Below, piece by piece: positions 7,953 through 15,744 of a stretch of DNA of 30,032 nucleotides (position 1 is its first letter; each line of letters begins with the position of its first letter). The stretch is from assembly GCA_050331455.1 (NCBI GenBank), contig JBHJGV010000071.1, forward strand, positions 1 through 30,032, given 5' to 3'. Origin of the DNA: CAYUYV01 sp050331455. Lineage in GTDB: Bacteria; Pseudomonadota; Alphaproteobacteria; JAJFIK01. Made by a program: the position numbers and the translations under genes. Below the pieces are notes generated by a model. The model had not been told where the DNA came from. It made no database searches and worked only from the letters and a program-made list of their open reading frames with translations.

Positions 7953-9005
7953 TCAGGCCGATTGGGCGGCCGCGGGAGAAGCGACGGTTTCGGCGACGAC
8001 GCGGTTCCGCCCGCTGCCCTTGGCCTCGTAAAGCAGGCGATCGGCCCGGTCGATGAAGGACTCGGCCGTGTCGGACGCCTCGTGGAGCGCGATGCCAAGC
8101 GACAGGGTCACCGTGCCGATGGCTTCCCCCGTCGAGCGTTTGACCACTTTCTTGCTTTCCACGGCCTTGCGGATCTGCTCGGCGACACTGCTGGCGGCAT
8201 CCAGATCCGTGCCCGGCAGGATGATGGCAAACTCCTCTCCGCCATAGCGGGCCGCGGTGTCCTTGCCCTTCACGGAGTCCCGAATGCACCGGGCGGTCAG
8301 GCGCAGGATTTGATCCCCGGTCATATGCCCGTGGGTGTCGTTGATCCGTTTGAAATGGTCGAGATCCGCAATGATCAGGCAGAGGGGCTGGCCCAGTTTT
8401 TCGGCCTGATCGAGCGCCTGGGACAGCACCCGGTCGAAGCCCCGGCGATTGGCGAGCCCGGTCAGCGCGTCGGTCACCGTTTCCCGGTGGATGGAGTCCA
8501 GATTGTCCCGAAGCTGGGTAATTTCCCGGGAAGAGCGCTGGAGTTCCTGTTCCAGGGACTCCGTCCGGAACTGCATATGCCGGGTCGCGGCGACCATGGT
8601 ATCGAGCATCAGGGCCAGAGGCACGGTGTCGTGGCCCCGCTGGATCTGGTTGGACACCTGGGCCAGCGCATTGCCGTAGGTGGTCGAGTCCCGCCCCGTG
8701 GCCTCGACGAATTCCAGGACCCGGTCAAGTTCCGCCTGCATCCGCCCGCTGACATCGGACACGGCCGATTGCAGGCGCCCGCCGGCAATGAATTTAGCGT
8801 GGAGGTCGTCAAGATCGCTCTGGCGCACCGGCGGTCCACGGTCGGCCAGAGTATCCAATTGGCGGACGAGATCGCCGTTGATCCCGAGGGCATGTTCGAA
8901 CCACAGGGCGAAATTGCTGGGCGTGGGCGGGATTTCCAGCGCAGACATTCGCTGGGTGGCATCTTGCGCACACATCTGCGCCCGGTCGAAGTCTATTGTG
9001 AACAT
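7953..9005 (-). CDS. GGDEF-domain diguanylate cyclase
   Basis: Makes the second messenger cyclic di-GMP from two GTP. With the start at ATG 9005 the product is 350 residues. A TTG at 9074 would add 23 residues, but neither start has a strong ribosome site. The N-terminal part (about 20-140) is helical and begins with a conserved-looking EIPPTPSNFALWFE segment seen in alphaproteobacterial cyclases. A coiled coil follows at about 142-175. The GGDEF domain starts at DALTGLANR (about 179), and the active-site loop is GGEEF at 255-259, so the enzyme should be active. The upstream inhibitory-site tetrad RxxD reads KGKD (246-249), with Lys in place of Arg, so product inhibition may be weak. No membrane segment is seen, so it should be cytosolic. 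It runs divergently from the aldehyde dehydrogenase. Confidence 0.9.
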   Translation of the reverse strand: MFTIDFDRAQMCAQDATQRMSALEIPPTPSNFALWFEHALGINGDLVRQLDTLADRGPPVRQSDLDDLHAKFIAGGRLQSAVSDVSGRMQAELDRVLEFVEATGRDSTTYGNALAQVSNQIQRGHDTVPLALMLDTMVAATRHMQFRTESLEQELQRSSREITQLRDNLDSIHRETVTDALTGLANRRGFDRVLSQALDQAEKLGQPLCLIIADLDHFKRINDTHGHMTGDQILRLTARCIRDSVKGKDTAARYGGEEFAIILPGTDLDAASSVAEQIRKAVESKKVVKRSTGEAIGTVTLSLGIALHEASDTAESFIDRADRLLYEAKGSGRNRVVAETVASPAAAQSA

Positions 9006-9273
9006 GCCGCCGGTTCCGACCTCTCGTCTGGATACAACCTCACACGCGGCATCATCCTGACGGATAATTGGCAAGAAGCCGTAAACCGGGAGAAAAACGA
9101 ATAGGTGTCAACGGTGTGGACGACAACTTGACGGCATGGAGACGCGCCGACAGCGGGCGTGGCCGATACGGTCAACCCATGTACTCTGTGCCCCTGCGAT
9201 CCGTTTCGGCTATTCGAAGGCAGAGCCCGCATCCGTCCTTGGCGGAGGGGAATGAGGAGGAGGAGATCCAACC

Positions 9274-10737
9274 ATGACCAGCGATTTCATGTCCGGACCG
9301 TCCGGCGAGGCGCGCCAGGACCAGGCGGCGCGCATGCAGGACATTCTTCAAAGGCAGAAACAGGCCCATATCGCGCAAGGCCCCTTGAGCGCGGAACAGC
9401 GCATCGAATGGCTCGACCGGGCCATCGGCCTGCTGGTCGACCATGCCGACGAAATCACCGATTGCCTGCGCCGGGATTTCGGCCATCGGTCCGTGGAAGC
9501 CTCCACATTGACGGATGTTGCCGGGTCGATCGGCCCCCTGAAGCACGCCAAGGACCATGTTCGCAAGTGGATGAAGGTGGAGCGCCGCAAGCCCATGTTC
9601 CCCCTCGGCCTGTTCGGCGCTAAGGCTGAAGTCCACTACCAGCCCAAGGGCACCGTCGGGGTGATCAGCCCCTGGAACTTCCCCGTCAACCTGACCTTCG
9701 GACCGCTTGCCGGCATCTTCGCCGCCGGAAACCGTGTGATGATCAAACCGTCCGAGTTCACGCCGGCCTGCGCCGACCTGATGGCCCGCATGTTCGCCTC
9801 GGCCTTCGACGAGACGGAAGTGGCCGTCTTCACCGGGGGGCCGGAGGTCGGCCAGGCCTTCAGCGCCCTGCCCTTCGATCATCTGCTTTTTACCGGCGCC
9901 ACCGGAATCGCCCGCCATGTCATGCGCGCCGCGGCGGAGAACCTGGTGCCCGTCACGCTGGAACTGGGCGGCAAATCGCCGGTTATCGTCGGGGAGGATG
10001 CCGATCTCGACATGGCGGCCACCCGCATCATGAACGGCAAGATGCTGAATGCCGGCCAGATCTGTCTGGCGCCCGATTATGTCTTGATGCCGGAAGACCG
10101 GGTGGATGGCTTCGTCAGCGCCGTCGAAACCTCCGTAGCCGCCATGTATCCGACGCTCAAGGACAATCCGGACTACACGTCCGTCGTCAATCAGCGCCAT
10201 TATGACCGGCTGAAGGATCATATCGAGGATGCCCGGGCCAAAGGCGCCCGTGTGGTGGAGGTCAACCCTGCCAAGGAGGATTTCAGCCAGCAGGAGCACC
10301 GCAAGATCCCGCCGACCCTGATCCTCGATCCCACCGACGACATGACCGTCATGCAGGAGGAGATTTTCGGCCCCCTTCTGCCGGTTAAGGCCGTGGCGTC
10401 CGTGACGGAGGCCATCGGCTACGTAAACGACCATGAGCGGCCGCTGGGGCTGTATTATTTCGGCACGAACGAGGCCGACCGGACCCAAATCCTCCAGAAC
10501 ACCACCTCCGGCGGCGTCACCATCAATGACGTGATCATGCATGTCTCCATGGAGGATCTGCCCTTCGGCGGCGTCGGCCCCTCCGGCATGGGGTCCTATC
10601 ATGGCATTGACGGCTTCCGCGAATTCTCCCATGCCAAGGCGGTCTATACCCAGCCGAAACTCGATCTGGGTGCCATGATGCGTCCACCCTTCGGCGAAAA
10701 GATTCGCGGTTTCCTCAAGGGGCGGACCAAGCGCTGA
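9274..10737 (+). CDS. Aldehyde dehydrogenase, coniferyl-aldehyde-dehydrogenase type
   Basis: Oxidises an aldehyde to the acid with NAD(P)+. The 487-residue product has the full ALDH catalytic set: Asn135 in SPWNFP, general base Glu230 in LELGGKSP, and nucleophile Cys264 in GQICLAPDYVL. The 34-residue spacing between Glu and Cys is normal. GQICLAPDYVL and the C-terminal SHAKAVYTQP are typical of the class 3 branch that includes coniferyl aldehyde dehydrogenase (CalB) and fatty-aldehyde enzymes. The physiological substrate could be an aromatic or a long-chain aldehyde. ATG 9274 has an excellent ribosome site (GGAGGAGGAG). A rho-independent terminator follows at 10757-10802, so this is probably a single-gene transcript. 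There is no signal peptide. Confidence 0.92.
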   Translation: MTSDFMSGPSGEARQDQAARMQDILQRQKQAHIAQGPLSAEQRIEWLDRAIGLLVDHADEITDCLRRDFGHRSVEASTLTDVAGSIGPLKHAKDHVRKWMKVERRKPMFPLGLFGAKAEVHYQPKGTVGVISPWNFPVNLTFGPLAGIFAAGNRVMIKPSEFTPACADLMARMFASAFDETEVAVFTGGPEVGQAFSALPFDHLLFTGATGIARHVMRAAAENLVPVTLELGGKSPVIVGEDADLDMAATRIMNGKMLNAGQICLAPDYVLMPEDRVDGFVSAVETSVAAMYPTLKDNPDYTSVVNQRHYDRLKDHIEDARAKGARVVEVNPAKEDFSQQEHRKIPPTLILDPTDDMTVMQEEIFGPLLPVKAVASVTEAIGYVNDHERPLGLYYFGTNEADRTQILQNTTSGGVTINDVIMHVSMEDLPFGGVGPSGMGSYHGIDGFREFSHAKAVYTQPKLDLGAMMRPPFGEKIRGFLKGRTKR

Positions 10738-10756
10738 CGGTGCCGCATTGCGATCA

Positions 10757-10802
10757 GGGGCCGGACCGGCCGCAAATTGACCTTGGGCCGGCCCCCTTTT
10801 TT
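10757..10802 (+). terminator. Rho-independent terminator after the aldehyde dehydrogenase
   Basis: GGGGCCGG (10757-10764) pairs perfectly with CCGGCCCC (10788-10795) around a 23-base loop, followed by six T residues at 10797-10802. It begins 19 bp after the stop codon of the aldehyde dehydrogenase. Confidence 0.75.
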
Positions 10803-10893
10803 GCCGGAAAGAACCGGTCCCTGGAAGGCTCATACTGAGGCAGACACAGCCCCATTCGGCATGCAGGGGCGCAGCAAAAAGGACGACCCCGTG

Positions 10894-11610
10894 ATGAAAG
10901 GCCTGTGCACCCTGACGACCGGTTCGGCTTGCGCGGAACCGAGCCGGCGGACAAAGCCGATGATGGCCCGCGTGATGGCATCCGTCCTGATGCTGAGCGG
11001 ATTGATCGCGGCACCGGCGGCCCATGCCGTGCTGCCGGGTTTCGACGATGGCGGTCTTTATGCCCAGGCCTTTATCGGCGGCAGCTTCGGCGGTGAGCTT
11101 GAGGAATCGAGCGATCTCGGCACCTTCGTGCTGGAGCGGGACGCCACCGTCGTGGGCGGCGGTGCCATCGGCTATCTCTACGCCATCGCCCCCTTCGTGG
11201 ACATCCGGGCAGAAGTGGAAGGCTCGTTCTCGCCCGTGAATGTGGACGCCCCTGCGGGCAGCCTGTTCGCTACCAGCGATGTGGAGCTGTTCAGTGTGCT
11301 GGCCAATCTGTGGTTCGATCTCGATGCGCCCATTCTGGGTCTGACGCCCTATGCCGGCGGTGGGATCGGCCTGGGCGTCGTCAATTTCGACGGCTCCAAC
11401 AACACCGAAACCGGCCTCGCCTATCAGGTCGGCGGCGGGGTCCTGTCCACCATTCCGGGGACGCCGTTTTTTGTCGGTCTGAACTACCGTTATTTCCAGA
11501 CGACCACGGAAGTCGAGAACGCGGCCATTGTGGGCGTGACCGGCCTGACGGATGTGGATGTCGATCTCGACGGCCACAGGGGCACGGTGAGCCTGGGCAT
11601 TCAGTTCTGA
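10894..11610 (+). CDS. Outer-membrane beta-barrel protein
   Basis: A predicted small outer-membrane barrel. ATG 10894 (or GTG 10891 directly before it) is preceded by AAAAAGGA at suitable spacing. ATG 10960 is the alternative and would give a cleaner signal peptide (MMARVMASVLMLSG, cleavage after AAHA). The mature part is rich in Gly, Ala and alternating polar/hydrophobic residues, with strand-like stretches GLYAQAFIGGSFGG, VVGGGAIGYLY, YAGGGIGLGVVNF, YQVGGGV and FFVGLNYRYFQ. It ends in GTVSLGIQF; the terminal Phe is the usual barrel-assembly signal. It resembles the OmpA-like/porin-family barrels of about 200 residues. Role and ligand are unknown. It is followed by a bidirectional terminator shared with the next, convergent outer-membrane gene. 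Confidence 0.8.
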   Translation: MKGLCTLTTGSACAEPSRRTKPMMARVMASVLMLSGLIAAPAAHAVLPGFDDGGLYAQAFIGGSFGGELEESSDLGTFVLERDATVVGGGAIGYLYAIAPFVDIRAEVEGSFSPVNVDAPAGSLFATSDVELFSVLANLWFDLDAPILGLTPYAGGGIGLGVVNFDGSNNTETGLAYQVGGGVLSTIPGTPFFVGLNYRYFQTTTEVENAAIVGVTGLTDVDVDLDGHRGTVSLGIQF

Positions 11611-11630
11611 TCACCGGACGGCGGACATTC

Positions 11631-11665
11631 AAAAAAAGGCGCCCGGCCGATCCGGGCGCCTTTTT
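11631..11665. terminator. Bidirectional rho-independent terminator
   Basis: A perfect 9-bp stem, GGCGCCCGG (11638-11646) with CCGGGCGCC (11652-11660), encloses a 5-base loop. A run of seven A precedes it (11631-11637) and five T follow (11661-11665), so it can stop transcripts from both convergent outer-membrane genes. Confidence 0.92.
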
Positions 11666-11686
11666 CGTGTCCGATGACTTTACCCG

Positions 11687-12517
11687 TTACCAGCGATAGG
11701 CCACGCCGCCGCCCAGGAACCCGTCGGGCGTGCCGCGGCTCAGGCCGAAGCCGCCATTCAGATCGATCTGAAGATTGCGGTTGATCAGATAGGTGAAGCC
11801 GAACCCACTCGTGTGCTGATCGATGACTTCCGTGTTGAACTCGGCCACATATTCCGCGAACACGGCCAGGGACGGCGTCAGCGCGCGCGAGACCCCCACG
11901 GAATTGGCAAGCTGGAAGAACCGGTCCTCGCCGTTCGACGGGCCGGCAACCAGAATGTTTCCGAACAGGCCAAGCTTTTGCGACAGGGCGTGGGACCATA
12001 AAACACCGCCGCTCGGATCCACATTGGTGGATCCGGTTTCGTCACCGACCGGAAGGGATATGCTGGCGAAGAGGCCCACATTGGGCATCCGGCCGTTCTG
12101 CTCGGTCAGTTCCACCTTGACGTTCAGGTCGAGGTCGCCGGTCCCCACGGTCGTCTCACCATTGGTGCTGATGAAACTGGCGCCGGCCCAGCCGACCTGA
12201 ACCTCGACGCCCGTAAAGACGCCATAGCGCAGGAGGGCCAGGGGCAAGGTGCCGATTTCCGTATCCACGCCCGGCGCGTTGTCGAATTGAAGATCAAAAC
12301 CGGTTTCGAGCTGGAAACGGCCGGCGGGCAGAGCCTGGGGACTGGTGCTGAAGGTCGGCCGCTCCGTGATGATGGGGTCTTCGAAGGGCTCACGAACCCA
12401 ACCGAACACATCCTCATCCTGGGCCTGGGCGAGCGATGGCAAACCGCAAACCGCGATCAGGGCACCTGCGGCGACCATTCCGCGTGCCGTCCGCCCTCGT
12501 TCGAAACCGTGTCCCAT
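11687..12517 (-). CDS. Secreted MetA/phenol-pathway-type outer-membrane protein
   Basis: A predicted outer-membrane barrel of 276 residues. ATG 12517 follows GGAAGG at 7 bases; the frame is open upstream to 12577 but that extension would bury the signal peptide. The signal peptide is RTARGMVAAGALIAVCGLPSLAQAQ-like at residues 9-33, with cleavage after AQA. The mature start reads EDPIITERPTFSTSPQALPAGRFQ in pieces. The [DE]RP-x-F-[ST] and P-x-G-x-x-Q-x-E-x-G pattern is typical of the family annotated as transporter or putative MetA-pathway of phenol degradation protein. It ends with GGGVAYRW, an aromatic C-terminus suited to barrel assembly. Despite the family name, many members have no link to phenol, and here no phenol genes are nearby. 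It lies 80 bp downstream of the GST gene on the same strand. Confidence 0.82.
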   Translation of the reverse strand: MGHGFERGRTARGMVAAGALIAVCGLPSLAQAQDEDVFGWVREPFEDPIITERPTFSTSPQALPAGRFQLETGFDLQFDNAPGVDTEIGTLPLALLRYGVFTGVEVQVGWAGASFISTNGETTVGTGDLDLNVKVELTEQNGRMPNVGLFASISLPVGDETGSTNVDPSGGVLWSHALSQKLGLFGNILVAGPSNGEDRFFQLANSVGVSRALTPSLAVFAEYVAEFNTEVIDQHTSGFGFTYLINRNLQIDLNGGFGLSRGTPDGFLGGGVAYRW

Positions 12518-12597
12518 GTCGTATCCTTCCCTCGCATGCGAATACGTGAAGCGGCGCCTTTGGAGGCGGTTGGCCAAAGGCCTGGCCCGCTCGTGGT

Positions 12598-13242
12598 TCA
12601 GTCATCCTCCCATAGCGCCTCAAAGGACACCATGATGTGCTCGGCAAAAGCCGGCCGCTCCCGAAGCCGGGCGTAATAGGCGTCCAAGGCTGGTCTGGGC
12701 GGTCGCTCAACGGGCAACATGAAATAGCGATAGAGAATGTGGCCGAAGGGGATGTCTGCCAGCGTAAAGTTGTTGCCGGCAAGATAGTCCTGCTGCTGAA
12801 ATTGGCCCTCGGCGATCTCAAATCTGTCCTGCAGGGTTTGAAGGCCGCGGTCGATGCGGGGTTGGTCACGCCGGGAAGGCGGTGTGCGGACGATTTGTGC
12901 AAAGACCTCGTTCGCGAACACCATAGCGACATTGATTTTGGCCCACTCGGCCCATTGATCGACCCGGGCCTGGGACGCGGGATCCGCAGGCCAAAAGGAG
13001 GCCGGGCCGTATTGGCGTGCCAGATAGCGCAGGATCGCGCCCGACTCCCAAAGACAGGGCAGTCCCTCGTCCCGGATGACCGGGACGGTTCGATTTGGGT
13101 TCAACTCCTTGAAGTCCGGCGTGTCGAGACCGCCAAAGCGATGACCCGCGTCGATCCGGCGATACGGAAGGCCCAACTCGCCGACGCCCCACAGAACGGC
13201 CTGCACATTCGACGCATCGGCGCGTCCCCATATCGTCAGCAT
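12598..13242 (-). CDS. Glutathione S-transferase family protein
   Basis: Likely conjugates glutathione to electrophiles, or acts as a glutathione-dependent isomerase or reductase. The 214-residue length is normal. Residues 1-80 form the thioredoxin-like domain: LTIWGRADASNVQAVLW has the Ser/Asn-Val-x-x-V motif of theta/beta-like bacterial GSTs (candidate catalytic Ser11), and the glutathione-binding segments NRTVPVIRD and LWESGAILRYL are present. Residues about 90-214 form the all-helical C-terminal domain, with the N-capping FTLADIPFGH motif (N-x-F-T-x-A-D). ATG 13242 is preceded by GGAGG at 7 bases; this ribosome site is one copy of an 18-bp tandem repeat (see 13246-13319). Cytosolic; substrate unknown. 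Confidence 0.9.
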   Translation of the reverse strand: MLTIWGRADASNVQAVLWGVGELGLPYRRIDAGHRFGGLDTPDFKELNPNRTVPVIRDEGLPCLWESGAILRYLARQYGPASFWPADPASQARVDQWAEWAKINVAMVFANEVFAQIVRTPPSRRDQPRIDRGLQTLQDRFEIAEGQFQQQDYLAGNNFTLADIPFGHILYRYFMLPVERPPRPALDAYYARLRERPAFAEHIMVSFEALWEDD

Positions 13243-13245
13243 GTC

Positions 13246-13319
13246 GTCGCCTCCACTGAGGTTGTCGCCTCCACTGAGGTTGTCACCTCCACGGGGGTGT
13301 TGCCTCCACGGGGGGTGTT
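13246..13319 (-). repeat. Four-copy 18-bp tandem repeat containing the GST ribosome-binding site
   Basis: Plus-strand copies: GTCGCCTCCACTGAGGTT at 13246-13263 and again, identical, at 13264-13281; a diverged 20-base copy at 13282-13301; a diverged 18-base copy at 13302-13319. Each contains CCTCCAC, which on the minus (mRNA) strand is GTGGAGG, a full Shine-Dalgarno core. The copy nearest the GST gene sits 7 bases before its ATG and is the working ribosome site; the other three lie upstream in the leader. Confidence 0.9.
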
Positions 13320-13377
13320 GCCGCAGGCAATGGAACCCGTCTAATCGCGAAGATCAGGGCAACCGGCCACGAAGGTT

Positions 13378-13422
13378 CAAGCGATTTCAATGCCTTGACC
13401 ATAGGATCAAGACCATCGCTTG
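13378..13422. promoter_or_regulatory. Nested inverted repeats, possible operator
   Basis: CAAGCGAT (13378-13385) pairs with ATCGCTTG (13415-13422), and nested inside is CTTGA (13394-13398) with TCAAG (13407-13411). It lies in the divergent gap between the GST gene and the acyl-CoA synthetase, about 100 bp before the synthetase ATG. It could be a regulator binding site. No regulator gene is adjacent and I see no convincing -35/-10 pair. Confidence 0.35.
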
Positions 13423-13523
13423 CCTTCGACTATGAGCCACAATGCGGCGTGGATATGATCGAACCAACGGACCGGTCCGGACCAAGGCCGGCCCGCTCCA
13501 CCAGATCGTAAAGGGAAACGCCC

Positions 13524-15137
13524 ATGGTCACGCCTCCTTTGTCCACGTCCTATTTTCCCGCGCAAGACGATGACGTCATTCTGGAGACCACCGTCGGGGG
13601 ATTGCTACGGGACGCCGCCGCCGACAGCCCCGACGCTCCGGCCCTTGGCGAAATTACGATGGCCGGCGAGACCGCCCGGTGTTGGACCTATGGGGACCTG
13701 CTGGCCGAGGTGGAAGATCTGGCTGCGGCGCTGGCCAGCCGCTTCGCCCCGGGGGAACGGATCGCCGTGTGGTCACCCAACACCCCCGAATGGATTATCC
13801 TTGAATATGCTGCGGCCCTCGCCGGCGTGACCCTTGTGACCGTGAATCCGGCCTATCAGCCCAAGGAGCTTCACTATGTCCTGACCCAGTCCAGGGCCGT
13901 CGCCCTGTTCATGGTTCAGGAGTATCGGGGCAATCCCATGGGCCGCATCGCCGGCCAGGTCTGCAGCGGCATCGATGAAATCCGCGAAATCGTCGATATG
14001 GATTTTCCCCAGGCGCTGAAGGCCCGCGGCTCGCGATCGCCCGACTTGCCGTTAGTTTCGCCCGACGACCCGGTCCAGATTCAGTACACGTCGGGAACGA
14101 CCGGCTTCCCCAAGGGAGCCCTGCTCCACCACCGGGGAATTACCAACAATGCCCGACTGATCAAGAACCGCATCCGGGCCCGCTTGGGTGGCACATGGCT
14201 CAATTTCATGCCCATGTTCCATACCTCCGGCTGTGTCATCCTGACGCTCGGTGCGGTGCAGGCCCGGGGACGGCTGCTGATCGCCAAGATGTTCGATCCG
14301 ATGGCCATCAACCGGGTGATCGAGCGCGAGTCCGTGAACTATGCCATGGGCGTGCCGACCATGCTGATCGGGCTGCTCGAAGCCTATGACCGCATGCCGG
14401 TCGACGTCTCCTCGGTGGAAATGGCAGTCTCGGGCGGCTCCATGGTCCCGCCGGAGCTCGTGCGCCGAGTCTGCAAGACCTATCAATGCGGGTTCCAGAT
14501 CGTCTACGGACAGACGGAAACCTCGCCCGTCATTACCCAGAGCGCCGTCGGTGACAGCGTGAGCGACATCGCCGAAACCGTGGGCCGGCCATTGCCGTGC
14601 ACGGAGGTTTCCATCCGGGATACGGCCACCAACGATGTCATGCCCATTGGGGCCATCGGGGAAATCTGCTGCCGGGGCTATCTCAACATGATCGGCTACA
14701 ACGACAATCCGGAAGCCACCGCCAAGACGGTAGACGCGGACGGCTGGCTGCACACGGGCGATCTCGGCACCATGGATGCGCGCGGCTATGTGAAAGTCAC
14801 CGGCCGGGTCAAGGACATGATCATCCGGGGCGGCGAAAACCTGTTCCCTGCCGAGATCGAAAACGCGCTGATGGACCATCCCGATATTGCCGAAGTGGCC
14901 GTGGTGGGCGTGCCGGACGACACATGGGGCGAGATCGCCGTGTGTTTCTACCGGTCCGTCACCGGCGCCGCCCTTGATCCGGCACACCTGAAACAGCATT
15001 GCCGTGAGCGGCTCGCGCCCCAAAAAACGCCGGCTGTGTGGGTCTCCATGGCTGATTTTCCGCTCACCGGATCGGGGAAGATCCAGAAATTCGTGTTGCG
15101 GGATCGGTATGTGGAGGGGACTTTCGGGTCTGAATGA
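13524..15137 (+). CDS. Acyl-CoA synthetase (AMP-binding family)
   Basis: Activates a carboxylic acid with ATP and CoA to an acyl-CoA through an acyl-adenylate. It has 537 residues, normal for medium/long-chain fatty acyl-CoA ligases. Motifs: phosphate loop YTSGTTGFPKGA at 188-199; YGQTETSP at 328-335; GWLHTGDLG at 407-415; hinge region VTGRVKDMIIRGGENLFP, then catalytic Lys519 in TGSGKIQKF. The ATG at 13524 has AAGGG 8 bases upstream. It is close to the FadD/AMP-ligase group that includes 2,3-dihydroxybenzoate-like and fatty-acid ligases; specificity cannot be settled by eye. It stands alone on its strand with a terminator at 15238-15279. It could feed acyl-CoAs to the PaaG-like isomerases at 6200-7843, but that is inference. 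Confidence 0.92.
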   Translation: MVTPPLSTSYFPAQDDDVILETTVGGLLRDAAADSPDAPALGEITMAGETARCWTYGDLLAEVEDLAAALASRFAPGERIAVWSPNTPEWIILEYAAALAGVTLVTVNPAYQPKELHYVLTQSRAVALFMVQEYRGNPMGRIAGQVCSGIDEIREIVDMDFPQALKARGSRSPDLPLVSPDDPVQIQYTSGTTGFPKGALLHHRGITNNARLIKNRIRARLGGTWLNFMPMFHTSGCVILTLGAVQARGRLLIAKMFDPMAINRVIERESVNYAMGVPTMLIGLLEAYDRMPVDVSSVEMAVSGGSMVPPELVRRVCKTYQCGFQIVYGQTETSPVITQSAVGDSVSDIAETVGRPLPCTEVSIRDTATNDVMPIGAIGEICCRGYLNMIGYNDNPEATAKTVDADGWLHTGDLGTMDARGYVKVTGRVKDMIIRGGENLFPAEIENALMDHPDIAEVAVVGVPDDTWGEIAVCFYRSVTGAALDPAHLKQHCRERLAPQKTPAVWVSMADFPLTGSGKIQKFVLRDRYVEGTFGSE

Positions 15138-15237
15138 GCCGGGTTTGACGCGGACAGAGCCGCTTTCAGACTGTCTCGGGACCGCCGGACTGGACAAAGC
15201 GTGCATCGGCTGCCATTTTCCGGGTCCGCATAGCCGT

Positions 15238-15279
15238 AGGGGAGCCTTCGTTATCGAGACGATGGCCTCTCCTCTTTTT
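15238..15279 (+). terminator. Terminator-like hairpin after the acyl-CoA synthetase
   Basis: AGGGGAG (15238-15244) pairs with CTCTCCT (15267-15273, one G-T wobble). The stem extends through CC/GG and TCGT/ACGA with a bulged C and a T-T mismatch, giving a long hairpin around a 7-base loop. C and TTTTT follow at 15274-15279. It lies between the synthetase and rpsU and probably insulates them. Confidence 0.7.
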
Positions 15280-15390
15280 GCGTTTTCGATCCCTAAAGGG
15301 TCTGCGCCGCCACGGTGACTGGCTCTGACATTCCGTTTGATAAACGATTTTGTGGGATGAAGACGTTTTGTAGCCGCCCAGGGAGGTCCA

Positions 15391-15600
15391 GTGCAGATTA
15401 TCGTCCGTGACAACAATGTCGATCAGGCGCTCCGGGCGCTCAAGAAGAAAATGCAGCGCGAAGGCATCTTCCGCGAAATGAAATTGCGCAACTACTACGA
15501 AAAGCCGTCCGAGAAGCGCGCCCGCGAGAAAGCGGAAGCCATTCGCCGCGCCCGGAAGCTGGCTCGTAAGCGCGCTCAGCGCGAAGGCCTGTTGCGCTGA
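15391..15600 (+). CDS. rpsU: 30S ribosomal protein S21
   Basis: Small-subunit ribosomal protein that helps initiation base-pairing near the anti-Shine-Dalgarno end of 16S rRNA. At 69 residues it has normal alphaproteobacterial length. The sequence is canonical: VRDNNVDQALRALKKKMQRE, then EKPSEKRAREKAEA and a basic RRARKLARKRAQREGLLR-like tail. The start codon is GTG at 15391, with GGGAGG about 4 bases upstream; no ATG start would keep the conserved N-terminus. It is a single-gene unit with a terminator hairpin directly after it. The roughly 110 bases between the preceding terminator and the start must hold its promoter, but I do not see a clear consensus pair. Confidence 0.97.
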   Translation: MQIIVRDNNVDQALRALKKKMQREGIFREMKLRNYYEKPSEKRAREKAEAIRRARKLARKRAQREGLLR

Positions 15601-15642
15601 TCGCCCATCGGCGACGGTGACACACCACTGAGCGTTACCGAG

Positions 15643-15671
15643 AACGCCGCGCCATTGGGACGCGGCGTTTT
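15643..15671 (+). terminator. Rho-independent terminator after rpsU
   Basis: AACGCCGCG (15643-15651) pairs perfectly with CGCGGCGTT (15661-15669) around a 9-base loop. TTTT at 15668-15671 follows, then a second TTTT further on. It is 43 bp past the rpsU stop. Confidence 0.88.
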
Positions 15672-15744
15672 GCTTTTGGCCCTTTGCTTTTGGCATTATT
15701 CAAAACAAAAGCCGGCCGGAACGGAATGGATCGACCTGGGGCGC

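Noticed and set aside
9075..9273. Promoter for the diguanylate cyclase at a perfect TTGACA (minus strand, 9112-9107)
   Set aside because: No acceptable -10 sequence lies 16-19 bases downstream, so the -35 match alone is not enough.
9172..11577. Long open frame on the minus strand across the aldehyde dehydrogenase and outer-membrane gene
   Set aside because: It is the mirror of two well-supported plus-strand genes, crosses the terminator at 10757-10802 and has no recognisable motifs. High GC content produces such frames.
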